Below the pieces are notes generated by a model that had not been told where the DNA came from, searched no databases, and saw only the letters and a list, made by a program, of their open reading frames with translations. DNA of 27,500 bases from Stramonita haemastoma (lineage: Eukaryota; Mollusca; Gastropoda; Neogastropoda; Muricidae): positions 24,652,492 through 24,679,991 of the forward strand of contig CM060320.1 of the NCBI GenBank assembly GCA_030674155.1, given 5' to 3'. The position numbers and the translations under genes are program-made. This document shows positions 9,330 to 20,399 of this stretch, one piece after another. Within the stretch, counting starts at the first letter, position 1. Each line of letters opens with the position of its first letter.

Positions 9330-9404
<75 letters not shown>
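9330..9404. repeat. (CA)n microsatellite
   Basis: Pure CA array of about 37 units. Confidence 0.97.
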
Positions 9405-9406
<2 letters not shown>

Positions 9407-9445
9407 GTACCATCTGGAAATAAAAATTTGATTGATTGATTGATT

Positions 9446-9447
<2 letters not shown>
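9405..9447. repeat. TTGA tetranucleotide array, possible retroelement 3' tail
   Basis: AAATAAAAATTTGATTGATT leads into about five TTGA/ATTG units that run straight into CA repeats. Tails of this form end several animal LINE and SINE families; no body of an element is visible next to it. Confidence 0.5.
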
Positions 9448-9510
<63 letters not shown>

Positions 9511-9567
9511 ACACGTATACATGTGCACACACATGCTCGCTCTCGCACACACGCACACACACACACG

Positions 9568-9647
<80 letters not shown>
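9448..9647. repeat. Interrupted (CA)n microsatellite array
   Basis: Two long CA blocks (about 9448-9505 and 9566-9647) separated by degenerate CA/CG/CT sequence. Together with the arrays to the left, more than half of 8850-9650 is dinucleotide repeat. Confidence 0.95.
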
Positions 9648-9652
<5 letters not shown>

Positions 9653-9654
9653 AA

Positions 9655-10110
9655 TACCATCAAACATAATTGTAGTATTCAAGAAAATTAAGTATTGGCA
9701 ATACATCCCTGGAGATGCAGTGACTCGCTAGTTCAGCATTAACCCCACCTTCTGAACATAGTTCTAACAGTCTGCACCATAGATTTTCCCACTTCTATTG
9801 CTTTGTTCTTCTGCCTTTTTTCAAGTCTATCTCAGTATCTGTTCTGTATTTCTTGCTTATTTGCTGTCTTCTTAGCCCTTTTTTATATTTTAATGCATTC
9901 ACACTTGAACACATGATACAAACTGACAACTTTAGTACATTTGATCAGCATACATGATACATGAATCAATGTATGCATGTACTTGCATGTTGACACACAT
10001 AGTGGCATATAGATATATATTAAATATATTAGCATCAATACAAACATCTATCTTTTTAGAAGAAGAAAAATCTAATTGGTTGCATAACAATTATCAAAAC
10101 AAAATAAAGA
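9655..10110. other. Gene-free intronic stretch
   Basis: AT-rich, no motif-bearing ORF and no element recognised. Confidence 0.5.
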
Positions 10111-10116
10111 TATATA

Positions 10117-11116
10117 TGGGTCACTCTTCTGAAACCTATGCAGGAGAGGGGTGTCATATTCATAGCCAAATAAAAATTGTTCTAATTTGTTTTGGGGTGT
10201 GTAACTTGACATATTTAATCAAAAGTGGTACAACTATCAGCACAATCAAGAACTATGTGCTACAACTAGGAATTACATCCATAAACTGATTTGTTTCTTG
10301 AAAAATCCACCATTTACAATCTCAATTTTGTTACATTGCCGTAGGAGTGGTTTGCATTTGCTAAAATTCTAACTTCAGGTACCAATTAGATAGAACAGCT
10401 GCACTGAAAACTAAAGATGACCAAACATGCAAACAATTATATTGCATTTTATACCTTATTTGGATTCTAACACACGACTTTTTAAATTAAAAAAAAAAAA
10501 TGTTTGCGCGTAACCGCGGTGTCGCATTCATGACCTGCCTTGTGCAATGAAACTTCTAGTCTTATCAAGTGTGAGCAGCCTACTTTCCATTTGTTCTCAA
10601 AATAAAACTTATTCTTATGAATTATGGATGTTTAACAGACTTGTAAGTCGGAAAGTTTTTATACAATAAGCACTCCAACAAAAATTATGTCAGTGGTGTC
10701 TCAAAAATCGCGTTACAACCGAGACGACAAAAGGATTATATTTTCTCAAATTCAATCCCTGAGGCTGTTTAGTGGAAGAATATTAAGGAATCCAATGCAT
10801 AACATCATTTTCTCTCCCCTTCTAGATGAGACTATGCGCTGATTGGTTCTGCCATGTTAAAATGAAATCTTTTTCTGCGTATAAAATAAAAAATATTTCC
10901 TTCTTATGGTGTCATCTGTTACGCGCGAACGTTTTCAACTCATTGGATAAAGTATTGTTTTTTTAAAGTTCTCAGAGAGTAATCAATTTACTTTTGATTT
11001 TACCTGATCAAGCAATCATAAATCTCTTAAAAACAACTGAAAATAGCATCAAATGCAGATTTTGATTTTTCCCAAACCATGTAACAAAATTGTACAGGTT
11101 TCAGAAGAGTGACCCA
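10117..11116. mobile_element. 1.0-kb MITE-like DNA element with short terminal inverted repeats
   Basis: TGGGTCACTCTTCTGAAACC at 10117-10136 is exactly mirrored at the right end (reverse complement, ending at 11116), followed inward by CTRT on both sides. The flanks are TATATA on the left and TATATTT on the right, so the match extends outward as ATATA and the target duplication is most likely TA (or TATA), as for Tc1/mariner-like elements. The interior has no transposase ORF. A second pair of inverted arms lies inside (10498-10513 and 10919-10934). It is a non-autonomous element of unknown family. Confidence 0.8.
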
Positions 11117-11182
11117 TATATTTAGGTATTGAAATCTAGATGTTTAGTAAAGATAAGTAATCCTGATGCTTGATGTGTGCAG

Positions 11183-11940
11183 ACATGAACAAGACCAGAT
11201 AAAGATTACCTGGAACACAGCTGAAGTTTGAAGAACAAAAACCATGGAAGCAGCCAGCCAGCCCTCTCAAGGCAGCAACAGCAACAGCCGGACAGGCACT
11301 CCTCGAGGCAGAGGACGTGGTAGATTTAGAAAAAACACCTCAGACGGAAAACCCACCCAAACCTGCTAGTAATACTTCCGACAAATTCAGTGATACGAAA
11401 CATTCCCATTCTGTCGACCCTTACCTTGTGGAAAAAGCATTAGATGGCCACTTTGACAATCCTGAACCGAGGAAATCATCCACAGAAAGCCCAAGAAGCA
11501 GGAGGGAAGTTTCAGTGACCGGTACACCTTCCAGAGAAAAAGGTGAAACCTCAGACAAGGAGAACTCGTGTAGCCCAAAGACTCAGCGAACACGAAAAGC
11601 TACCTTTGAGTTTGACTCTAAGGTCTTGTCTCGGATACACAATCACATCCGAAAGGGGATCGGTGAACTGTCGGAAGCCCACCGAACTGGATCGTTGGAC
11701 AGACTGAATGGCTTGACCCTAACTCCTTTGATTCAGCAAACATGTGTGTGTCTAATATGGTGCAATCAAAGTTAAGAATTCAGATCCCTCAGGATAGAAA
11801 GATGTCTGGCACAAGCGATGAGGCAGCTCCTCAGGAAGGACGACCCCGAAGTAATACCGACCCTGTGTCACCATCATCCACTAGAGGCTGGAATGACCTG
11901 CTGTGCACAGCTCAGGCAGCCTCATCTAAAGAACCTTCAG
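11183..11940 (+). CDS. Exon 2 (first coding exon) of an unrecognised Ser/Arg-rich protein; two frame changes as assembled
   Basis: The exon is preceded by TGTGTGCAG and ends at TTCAG|GTAATG. ATG at 11244 has an excellent context (ACCATGG) and an in-frame TGA just upstream at 11229, so it is the likely start. The first 30 codons are Ser/Gln-rich and reach TPRGRGRGRFRK, an AT-hook or RGG-like block. That frame then stops at 11367. Coding character continues one frame over from about 11332 to about 11700 (motifs ATFEFDSKVLSRIHNHIRKG, GELSEAHRTGSLDRL), then returns to the original frame (WLDPNSFDSANM to RGWNDLLCTAQA) up to the donor. One extra base in the A6 run at 11330-11335 and one missing base between 11667 and 11772 would explain this; the two cancel, and the joined exons total a multiple of three. 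I do not recognise the family. A charged segment around FEFDSKVLSRIHNHIRKG may be helical; the rest looks disordered. Confidence 0.6.
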
Positions 11941-12039
11941 GTAATGACGGGGTTTTTTGTTTGAGATTCGTTTCTTTCATTGTATTATGGTTACAATAGT
12001 TAGAGAGTTCCTTTTTTTCTGAATCGTTTGCCTTTTTGT

Positions 12040-12101
12040 GTCTGATTAGTAATATCACTTAATCAGTGATTGTGAATAGTCGTAAAATTGAAGAAACAAC
12101 A
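12040..12101 (+). mobile_element. Solo LINE 3' tail fragment
   Basis: AATATCACT, then GTGAATAG, CGTAAAATTGAAGA and an ACAAC-rich end follow the same order as the 3' end of the LINE at 231-290 (minus). ATCACT and AGTGAT flank a 5-base loop, giving a perfect 6-bp hairpin, and CTGATTA/TAATCAG give a second pairing. No LINE body precedes it. A CA/CG microsatellite (12105-12150) follows the tail. Confidence 0.6.
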
Positions 12102-12104
12102 CGC

Positions 12105-12150
12105 GCACTGCACGCACGCACGCACACACACACACACACTCACACACACA
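12105..12150. repeat. CACG/CA microsatellite
   Basis: GCACGCACGCACGC followed by CA units and an ACTC interruption, directly after the LINE tail fragment. Confidence 0.9.
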
Positions 12151-12548
12151 ACGAATCAAAAATTAAATTTTTTTTTTTAAGCCTTTGACCCTTTTTGGGA
12201 TAGCTGTAGTGTCTAAGAATTTTTAGAAAGTATCATGTCAGCAAGTCTTGAAATATCATTGACAAACAAATTCGGTGATAAGTAAATCAAATAACATTCA
12301 TAGCCTTTCTAAATTTAATAAATGTTATCTCTCTAACTTTAGACACATTGCTCTTTTCACTTCAAACAATTTAAAATTGGCATTTGAAATTGTGAAAGAT
12401 CTCTGTTACAGTCCTTTAGGACATTTGTTATAGTTGCATTAACGTTAGTGAGTTGTTTTTATGTTTTTATTATTCCTATTCCATTATCAAGTTTCTTTGT
12501 GTGGTTGGGGGGTTGATTGTTGATTTTTTTTTTTTTCAGTTTTTTTTT

Positions 12549-12612
12549 GGTCTAATATCACTAAAATTGAACAAACGTAAAATTGAAGACAACAACAAGA
12601 CAAGAACAACAA
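12549..12612 (+). mobile_element. Solo LINE 3' tail fragment
   Basis: GTCTAATATCACT, GAACAAACGT, AAATTGAAGACAACAACAA match the end of the full LINE (minus strand 290-231) almost base for base, with an AAC/AAG-rich tail. It is preceded by poly-T, with no other LINE sequence. This is probably an extreme 5'-truncated copy. Confidence 0.7.
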
Positions 12613-13630
12613 CTTCAAACAAATTACAAAAACTGAAAACTGACATCAATCTAGACTGACTAGAGCTATACTTTTTTCTTTTTAAAAAAAAATCAATTTT
12701 GAAGAATTTTCGATCTGGAATTTCATTTTGAGATGAAATTTGTCCCAGCAGAGACGTAAATCTTGTAGAATATTGTTATTCATAACCACTACGTCTAAAC
12801 TAAAGTAGTCATGAGTAGTAAACCATAATTTTTACATCTGGGAAGGCTGTCGTATAACTTCTTTTCCGCACATGTTAGAAATTCCTGTGAAACAAACATT
12901 TATTACTGTCTAAATTTTCCAAAGCATCAGGTCAGAATCAAATATTTCATAAAGTTCTGTTTCAGAGTTCTTGCTCAACATTTCGACATGTGTAGACTGA
13001 GATTACTTAAGTTTAAATCAGAGAATAAACTTAACAACTTGTGCAAAATCCTAAACACAATCAAATTCAGTTTGAATCAGAGTTCTTTTCACACAGTTTA
13101 TTTGATGTAGAATGCAGGAATATATTGTTGTTTGCTGTAAAAGATATTATAATATATAATTATATATTTCTGTGTGTGTGTTTGATTTGTTGACATTTCA
13201 AAATTGTAAAAGATTACTTCCCTTGACTGAAAATCTGCTGAATATGAAAATACTGAGTGACCCTGGGAGGATAAGGGTTAAATTAAGGTAGGAAGCTTAG
13301 ACAGAGTATAACCCAGTCAAGACGTGTCAAGCACACGCACTCCATAGCAGCACCATTACATCATCCTTACTGATCTACTGATCATTGAATGATCATTATG
13401 CAATATAAAAAAAAACTCTGCTACTGACTACTGTGGGCCTAGTTGGTCTGGTCTCATGGTGACATCAGTTTTGGTTTCTCCATGGGTACACTTAGAAGTG
13501 TGCCTGTGGTGAGTTCGTGTCAAAGCCTTTGGGATTGGAGGTTCATGGGAGAAGGTCATTATTTCTGCTTGTAGTGGTTGCCACCATGGGTGGGTGTCTC
13601 ACTCAGTCTTGCTCCACAACTGAGCTATTA
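12613..13630. other. Gene-free intronic stretch
   Basis: AT-rich, with no coding signal and no recognised repeat. A self-complementary AT tract (TATTATAATATATAATTATA) lies at about 13144-13165. Confidence 0.5.
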
Positions 13631-13633
13631 TTA

Positions 13634-13946
<313 letters not shown>

Positions 13947-13979
13947 CACACTCCGCTTTCTCCCTCTCTCTCCCTCTAT

Positions 13980-14560
13980 CTCTGTCTCAGTGTCTGTCAG
14001 TCTGTCATACACATATTTAAACATATATGTACATTTGTGCACACAAACACAGACACACTCTGACTCTGAGATAGGTATGTGAAAAAAGCACACATCACAG
14101 CAACTGAATAGATACCCTGTGATACTTTTAGTTAAAAACTACAAGTAGGTCTACTAATCAGAGTAATCTAGTCAGCAGAACTTTATTAAGCACTAAAAAT
14201 CACAAGTTTTCTATATTATGATTATATTGCTAGATATGATTTCTATAAAAAAAAAAATGATATAGAGAAAATGGGAGGGGAGATGAAAAAAATTAAGATT
14301 TAGAGGAAAGTTTATGTTACATTGATAATACCGGGAAACTGTGTTAGAATCTAGACAGACATTTTGTCTATAGGTAGAAAATCAATTTCGTATTTTAACC
14401 CCCCCCTTCTTCCCCCCCCCCTCCCTCTCAATACAGTACCTGTGAGTCGGGTCTATAGATGCAAAATGGAATGTGAAATTTAAACAGATGTTTCATGATG
14501 ACCATGAGCTCGGTGCAACAAGTAACATTACACTATATACTAGTCAGGAGAAAAGAATCT
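13980..14560. other. Gene-free intronic stretch with a C-rich tract
   Basis: The only distinctive item is a C-rich run at about 14399-14428 (C7, then C9 and CCTCCCTC). No gene or known element was seen. Confidence 0.5.
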
Positions 14561-14639
14561 CACGCTTGCTGTCAAGTTCTTGAGTGATGGCTGCCCTGCC
14601 ATAAGTTTGTATTGTTGGGGGAGGCGGGGTACAGAATAT

Positions 14640-14725
14640 AGTGGCACGGCCGTAACTGTAAGCGACAGTGTCACAGACGAGAGGGGGCGTTATATACCTG
14701 GCAAGGAGGAAGAGACATCTGTCAT
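14640..14725 (+). promoter_or_regulatory. Possible internal (alternative) promoter
   Basis: A GC- and CpG-richer island inside intron 2 (about 14560-14940). GAGGGGGCG is directly followed by TTATATA (about 14689-14695), a TATA-box arrangement. A start would be expected near 14720. It is upstream of a strong splice donor at 15070. Function is inferred only from these sequences. Confidence 0.3.
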
Positions 14726-15069
14726 TGTCTTCCTCGGAGTTGACGGACTGGTTTGTGTGTCAGGCAGGAATCCCTGGGTTAGCTTAGCTAGCACAGACTG
14801 GGACAGGCGGAGTGAAGTGTGCCTGGTCTGTAGACTAGTTCATGCTTGGATGTATTCAGCACAGTGCAGTGGTGTTAGGTTGTGTTGGATTTTTGCCTCT
14901 GTTTGGCTGATTCGCTTGTGAGCAATCTTGTGCAGCTTTCTGAGAAGGAGAATAGTCAAGTAGTGTTACTGTTTAAAGTGTTTTCACTCTAGATGTTTTG
15001 GTGTGAGGAAATCTGAATTAAAAAAAAAATGCTCAGCATCTTTTGGTTTAGAACTAGATACTAAGAAAG
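14720..15069 (+). other. Possible alternative first exon
   Basis: From the TATA-like site to AAAG|GTAAGATT (donor at 15070), the best 5' splice site consensus in the intron. No ATG here stays open through the donor, so it would be 5' UTR. Splicing to 17841 would expose ATG 17921, in frame and in perfect context (ACCATGG), giving an isoform that lacks exon 2 and the RGR block of exon 3. Speculative without transcripts. Confidence 0.28.
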
Positions 15070-15870
15070 GTAAGATTGGGGATAAAAAAAAATGTGTCTT
15101 GATACTGTGATTGTGACAGTACAAGTTTTAATTTGGGTTCTTCGTGTCTTGTTGGGAAAGAAGTAAAATCTTTACAATGCAGTGTAAAATTTTGAATGTG
15201 TTTGTGTTTGGTGATCAAATTCTTTAAAAAAAAAAAAAAAGGGATCAGCAGGTATTGAATATCAATTTTGTGTTTGCTGATTAAAAGATATAGTAATTTG
15301 TATCATGTATACAAATTACCACAAGGTAGTAATATGTATACAACAAGGCTGTGCAGGTGTTGCTATTAGGCGTTTCCTAGCATTACATATGACACCCTTG
15401 AAGTCAGCCAGAATATAAGTTTATGCACCCTTGTCTCATTTATCACACCTGGGAATGGCTGTGAAACCAAAGGTATACACTGGATGAGAAGTTGTGCTTG
15501 TGGCTGTTGTCTGAAAGTATGCCATATTACATACTACATGATACAATAGGCAGCCATATGTATTCTCACGGAAGAGGATTTTTTTCTCTTTAAATGGAGT
15601 TACAATGTTAATTCTTATACTAACTGAGCGCTTGGCATTTATAAATAGGTTAAGACACTTTCAACATATCGCAAAGCAAGCATCGTTAATTATATAATGT
15701 AGGCCTTAGCACTGACAAAGAAAGGCTTTGCCCTGGGCCATGCAGGTGTCAACTGGTATCTTTTATTATTTAAAAAATAATTTTAAAAATTTACATGCAG
15801 AATGTGGTTTTGTGGATGTTTTCATTTGAGCTTAGTTATTCTTAGCCCGTTCCCAAGGGATGTGATACAA
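15070..15870. other. Gene-free intronic stretch
   Basis: AT-rich with homopolymer runs (A15 near 15226-15240). No gene or element was recognised. Confidence 0.5.
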
Positions 15871-15877
15871 GGGAAAA

Positions 15878-16440
15878 TTTGCTTTCACTTCAGCATGAGT
15901 GTTATCAATGTGTGACATTGGCACAGATTGTGTGCCCTTTGTCTCAGAGTTTGTCATCAGTTTACGTCTCTATCTTGAAACGGGTGCACAGTGAAAATCA
16001 TACACTTTTCCACTGACTTTTACTGAGGTTTCTGTTTTATTGCTTTGGTTGTGTTTGTTACAGATTTTGTCAAATGTGTACACAATATGCAGGTTGGGGG
16101 GATGGGTGTGGGGTTGGGGGAGAGAGAGAGACTCAGAGAGAGAGAGAGAGAGAGAGAGACTCACAGAGAGAGAGAAAAATTTGACTTTCACTTCAGCATT
16201 GGTTTATTCAATGTGTGACTTTGGCACAGTTGGCCTTGTCTCAAGATTATCAGTTTAGTCTCTATCAATAAACGTACGCACAGTGCACACAATCATACAA
16301 TTTGTCACTGATTTTTCTTGAGGTTTCTGTTTTTGCTTTTGGTTGTGTTTGTTACACGAATTGTCAAATGTGTACACAATATGCAGGTTGGGGATTGGTG
16401 TGGGGTAGATGTGCTAGAGAGAGACTCATGAAGAGAGGAA
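15878..16440. repeat. ~300-bp imperfect tandem duplication
   Basis: Copy 1 (about 15878-16177) and copy 2 (about 16178-16440) share TTTCACTTCAGCAT, CAATGTGTGAC, TTGTGTTTGTTAC and GTGTACACAATATGCAGG in the same order. Offsets are 303 bp at the start and 294 bp at the end. Each copy ends in a G-rich segment followed by GA repeats. Divergence is moderate, so it is not recent. Confidence 0.85.
16115..16175. repeat. (GA)n microsatellite
   Basis: GA array interrupted by ACTCA, at the end of the first copy of the tandem duplication. A degenerate GA tract (16415-16500) ends the second copy. Confidence 0.93.
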
Positions 16441-16566
16441 TGAGAGAATTGACACTCAACAAAGAGGATCACAGAGAAGAGAGAGAGAGTAAGAGAAAGA
16501 AAGAATGGTGAGTTAGAGAAGTTATGCAATGAGAAGAGGATGAGAGGAAAGAGGAGAGTTTTTTTT

Positions 16567-16608
16567 GATCTTCAATTTGTATCTGAACATTTATTTGTGA
16601 TATTAGAC
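16567..16608 (-). mobile_element. Solo LINE 3' tail fragment, minus strand
   Basis: Read on the minus strand: GTCTAATATCAC, TGTTCAGATA, CAAATTGAAGAT, then A-rich. This is the same block order as the terminal 45 bases of the full LINE, with more divergence than the copy at 12549. Confidence 0.5.
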
Positions 16609-16609
16609 A

Positions 16610-17810
16610 AAAACAAAGAAAAAAGTTTTTTTTTAATCAAATCAACAACTATCCTCCACTCGCCACTCAATCAAAAGTGGGATGTGTGTGGTCAGTGTGG
16701 TGTGTTGTTCATTTTGGTGTGCTAAGTGTGTGTGAGGAACTACAAATAAACATGTAAGAAATACATTGTATTATACAATGTCATTGCTTCTCTAAAACAA
16801 GATTCTCACACAAATCATTTCACTATGTGACACAGCATGAGTTCTAAAATCAACAAGTGTGTGTTTTCTCATTTTTTTGTTTTCTGTTATTGTTTATGTA
16901 TCAAATTACTGTTTTTATTGCTATCAACTTTCATTCTTTCAACTTCAGTTAACAAGATAATTTGAAATCACTTACTGACTTAGTTTAAATAAATGCATGT
17001 GGTGGAGACATAAATGAATAAGATAGGTCAAATGAGTCAGCTGGGCATGTGTTATGATGTAGTCCTGAATATTTACAACACAATTTATGATCTTTGTGAT
17101 CTTGGAAATTTGCTCTGTGGTGTGGACTGCTCTAGATCGATATGTTTAGTCCTTGAATGCTTGTATTGTTAGATGTAGTGTTAAGGGATGTTTAATAATA
17201 ACTATAATATTATGCCAAGCCATGAGACACCTTTGTGTGACTGATACTGGTAGTGCTGTAGCATGTGTGTGTGTGATCGTCGATAGTGTCGTGTGTTATC
17301 CATGCAGGAAAAATGTGAATTGTGTTCGTGTGTGTGAGTGTGGATGTGTGTGCGTGACATTGCACATGCATGTGTGACTGTGTGATGTATTGTTGTGTGT
17401 GACTGTGTCAGTGGTGTATGTGTGTGTGTTGTATTTTACAAATAGTATCTGTGTCACAGAGAGTTGACAACGAAATGAGAGAGGGATACTTAAAGAGACA
17501 GATTCGAGAAGAGAGATGTGTGGTAAGTTTTGTAGCAATTGTGCCGTGCATAATATTAAATATGATGTAAATAATTAATGCCTAATATAGTGTAGTGATG
17601 TATTGCATGCAACATATAGATAACATGCAATAGACATAGATGTATGTGCATGAGCGATGTATACATACATGTATGAAAATGTATTATAAAAAAAATGCTT
17701 AAAGTCTTAACAGACATTGATGAAGTAGGACAACCTGTGTTTTTTCATGGACCAGCATCAATCATGGAACCAAAAGAATATATAACCCTCCAGAAATGAC
17801 GTGCAAACCA
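16610..17810. other. Gene-free intronic stretch with GT-rich sequence
   Basis: No coding signal. 17265-17430 is rich in GTGTGTG and TGTGAC words without being a clean microsatellite. Confidence 0.5.
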
Positions 17811-17840
17811 GCTAACCATTTCATGATTCTGTGTGTGCAG

Positions 17841-18493
17841 TACCTTCACCCCTGACAGTCACGAAACCCAGAGGACGAGGCAGAGCGCGAGGACGTTCCC
17901 GACGCACCCATCAGGAGACCATGGAGGTCAGATCCCGCCCGGGAGGAGGGTCTGAACAGGGTTCAAGGCCTGACCGGTCTCCGTCGCAAAACAAGAACAG
18001 GAATCACGAACAGTTCTCGGATGCTGTCAGTACCGCCACAGGCCCCAGCGGTGATGTTCGTGCGACGGAAGAGGAGAGTCGTGTCTCACACGGTGCAAAC
18101 AAGCCTGCCTCCTCCCCTGCAGGAGGCAGAGGGTCTGGTAGAGCCTTACTCCCCACTCCAACATCAGGGGGTGGGTCTGTCAGGAGTGACGGCTCCAGAC
18201 CATCGTCTGGTGGTGGGGGTGGCAGGGAGAACTCTCCCACATCAGGGGCGGTGGGTGGAAGCGGGTCAGAAAGCTCCGCAGGGGGCCGGCCTGGGAAAGG
18301 GCTGACACTGGTGATTGGGAAGAACTCTGAGGAGACTCCTCCGGTGACCGAGCAGGATCTGGAGACCCCAGACGACATCACGATGCTGCTGTCTCCCAAC
18401 CACGAGTACACCTTGGACTGGGCCGCTGCCATGGCAACGCCCCCTGCATCTGCCGATTCGGCGCCAGACTGGAGTAGGTCAGGGCATTACTAA
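17841..18493 (+). CDS. Exon 3 of the unrecognised Gly/Ser/Arg-rich protein, ending at a stop or at a donor near 18478
   Basis: The reading frame is set by the phase-1 join with exon 2. It opens with PSPLTVTKPRGRGRARGRSR, an AT-hook/RGG-like basic block. A low-complexity Gly/Ser/Pro stretch follows (about residues 35-140 of the exon, with GGGGG and SSGG runs), then LTLVIGKN and an acidic, more ordered-looking end (EQDLETPDDITMLLSP, EYTLDWAAAM). TAA at 18491-18493 closes the frame. An AG|GTCAGG donor at 18478 would instead continue the gene; I favour the stop because no further exon is visible. GC content and codon use drop sharply right after this exon. With exon 2 the product is about 449 residues. 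Basic RGR blocks suggest nucleic acid binding in the nucleus or an mRNP. No enzyme motif was seen. Confidence 0.72.
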
Positions 18494-19787
18494 CTGGGGG
18501 ATTTGGTTCAAGGTTTGAGGGGGGTTTTTTTGTTTTTTTTGCTGAAAACTGGAACGTATAGAACAAATCAAATACTTTTTTTTAGAATTTTGTCTTTAAA
18601 TCAAGAAGATTTGAGTCATGATGTTTGCCAAATTTGACTGCAGCAGGTGAAAAACTGCATTTATTTCAATTAATGTAGTGCCTCGTTGGATTGTTGACGT
18701 GCCTGACCACTTGCAGCACTGTTTAATAACCATACATGCATACATAATTTCCGAGTGAAAATGGTTTACTGTTGTATTTCTGATAGTTTCAAAACATGTT
18801 TTATGATTATATTGTCTGCACAATTATGATGTGAAGTTGAAGCATAGATCAGAAGAAAGCTGTGGTTACACACTCACTGACATGTGGATACATCCAAATT
18901 TTGCACTTAAAGAAACTTCAGAATACTCTGGATGACTGCAATACCTTTCCCCTGATAGTGTCACTTTAAGAAAAAAAAGAATCTATGTCAAGATATGTCT
19001 TAGCCTATTTGAAGGAACTTTCTGAGCTTAGATCTTTGTCTTATTAAAATGGGAAAACCTCGTTAACTCTCCACACAATGCCATTCTGAAATGTGTATGA
19101 CTCGAAGCTGAGCAGTAATCGACTAAGAAAAATAAGAAGAAGGATTTTGTGTTTAGATCCATACTGGTTGATTTTAAGGCAGTATTTCTTTTTAGCTATT
19201 TTCTGCTGCAGCCTAAAAACAGTTTTCAGTTGGATCTGTTGGGGATTTTTTTTAAACTGATACTTTTTCCTTCTGTAGAGGTATGTTTTACTCGTCAAAT
19301 CTCATATTGCACATAATGTAACACTGCAGCTTCCGATTTTAACTTCATGCAGCAGAACTTTACAAACATTCCTTTTTAAGAAGCAGGCTTTTTGGGAATT
19401 TAGCTAAGTGTGGAGTTATCTCTGTCGTGCTATTGTTTAGAAATAAGTTTCCTGTCATATCGAAATTTATCATATTGTGGCAGACGATCCTTTCGATATC
19501 AGTTGAATTGAATAGATATTTCTTGTTTTAATTTGTATTTTAAAAGAAAAAAAAAGCACCAAAAACCAACATTTTATGAGATAGTCTTGCTTGTGATTCT
19601 GATTCTACATTTGTTATGGATGTATTTGAATCAATTTCTGGTATTTTGGTGTGATTTTTCCTTTTAACTTAATTGTGATCTTTTACTTTCTGCTGTGTTC
19701 ATTTTTATGAAGAGTGAAACTAAGTACTGCTCAGGTTTACCAAAGTGCTTGTACAGGAATAGGAATGGAGCTGTGTTGATTTTCTTT

Positions 19788-20001
<214 letters not shown>

Positions 20002-20279
20002 CAGTGAAAACACAATCACTCAATATGTGTTCATGCACATGCATCCTTATGCTTTCCTTCCTTTCTTTTAATGAATTGCCTTTTCCCTTCCTTTGAAGTG
20101 GCATTCTTTTTATACGTTAGAATAGAATGTAGCGTATGTCCAGGTTTACATATTTGATAGAGAGATGCCGTTGATTGTTGTGGGTTTTGTCTTAGCTTTT
20201 GATAATGCGCATGAATCGTTACAAACAGAACTAACATTTACAAATTTGTTATGTGGTTCTGCTCTGTTGTGCTTTAATT

Positions 20280-20391
20280 TGCTTAAGTTCATCGACATAT
20301 GATTTGTACAGCACAATGCTTAAGTTCATCAGCATATGATCTGTACAGCACAGTGCTCAAGTTCACTGACATAACGATCTGTACACCTGCT
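20280..20391. repeat. Minisatellite, three 37-bp units
   Basis: Starts at 20280, 20317 and 20354. Each has TGCTYAAGTTCA, then GACATA or GCATA, then GAT(T/C)TGTACA. The third unit is the most diverged. Confidence 0.9.
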
Positions 20392-20399
20392 GTGTTGAA

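Noticed and set aside
14580..14921. 113-codon plus-strand ORF in intron 2
   Set aside because: Starts without a good context, has no recognisable motif, and is probably open only because the island is GC-rich. The island is kept as a possible promoter or exon instead.
18004..18432. Minus-strand Pro/Ser-rich ORF over exon 3
   Set aside because: Shadow of the GC-rich plus-strand coding exon, whose splice phase supports the plus strand.
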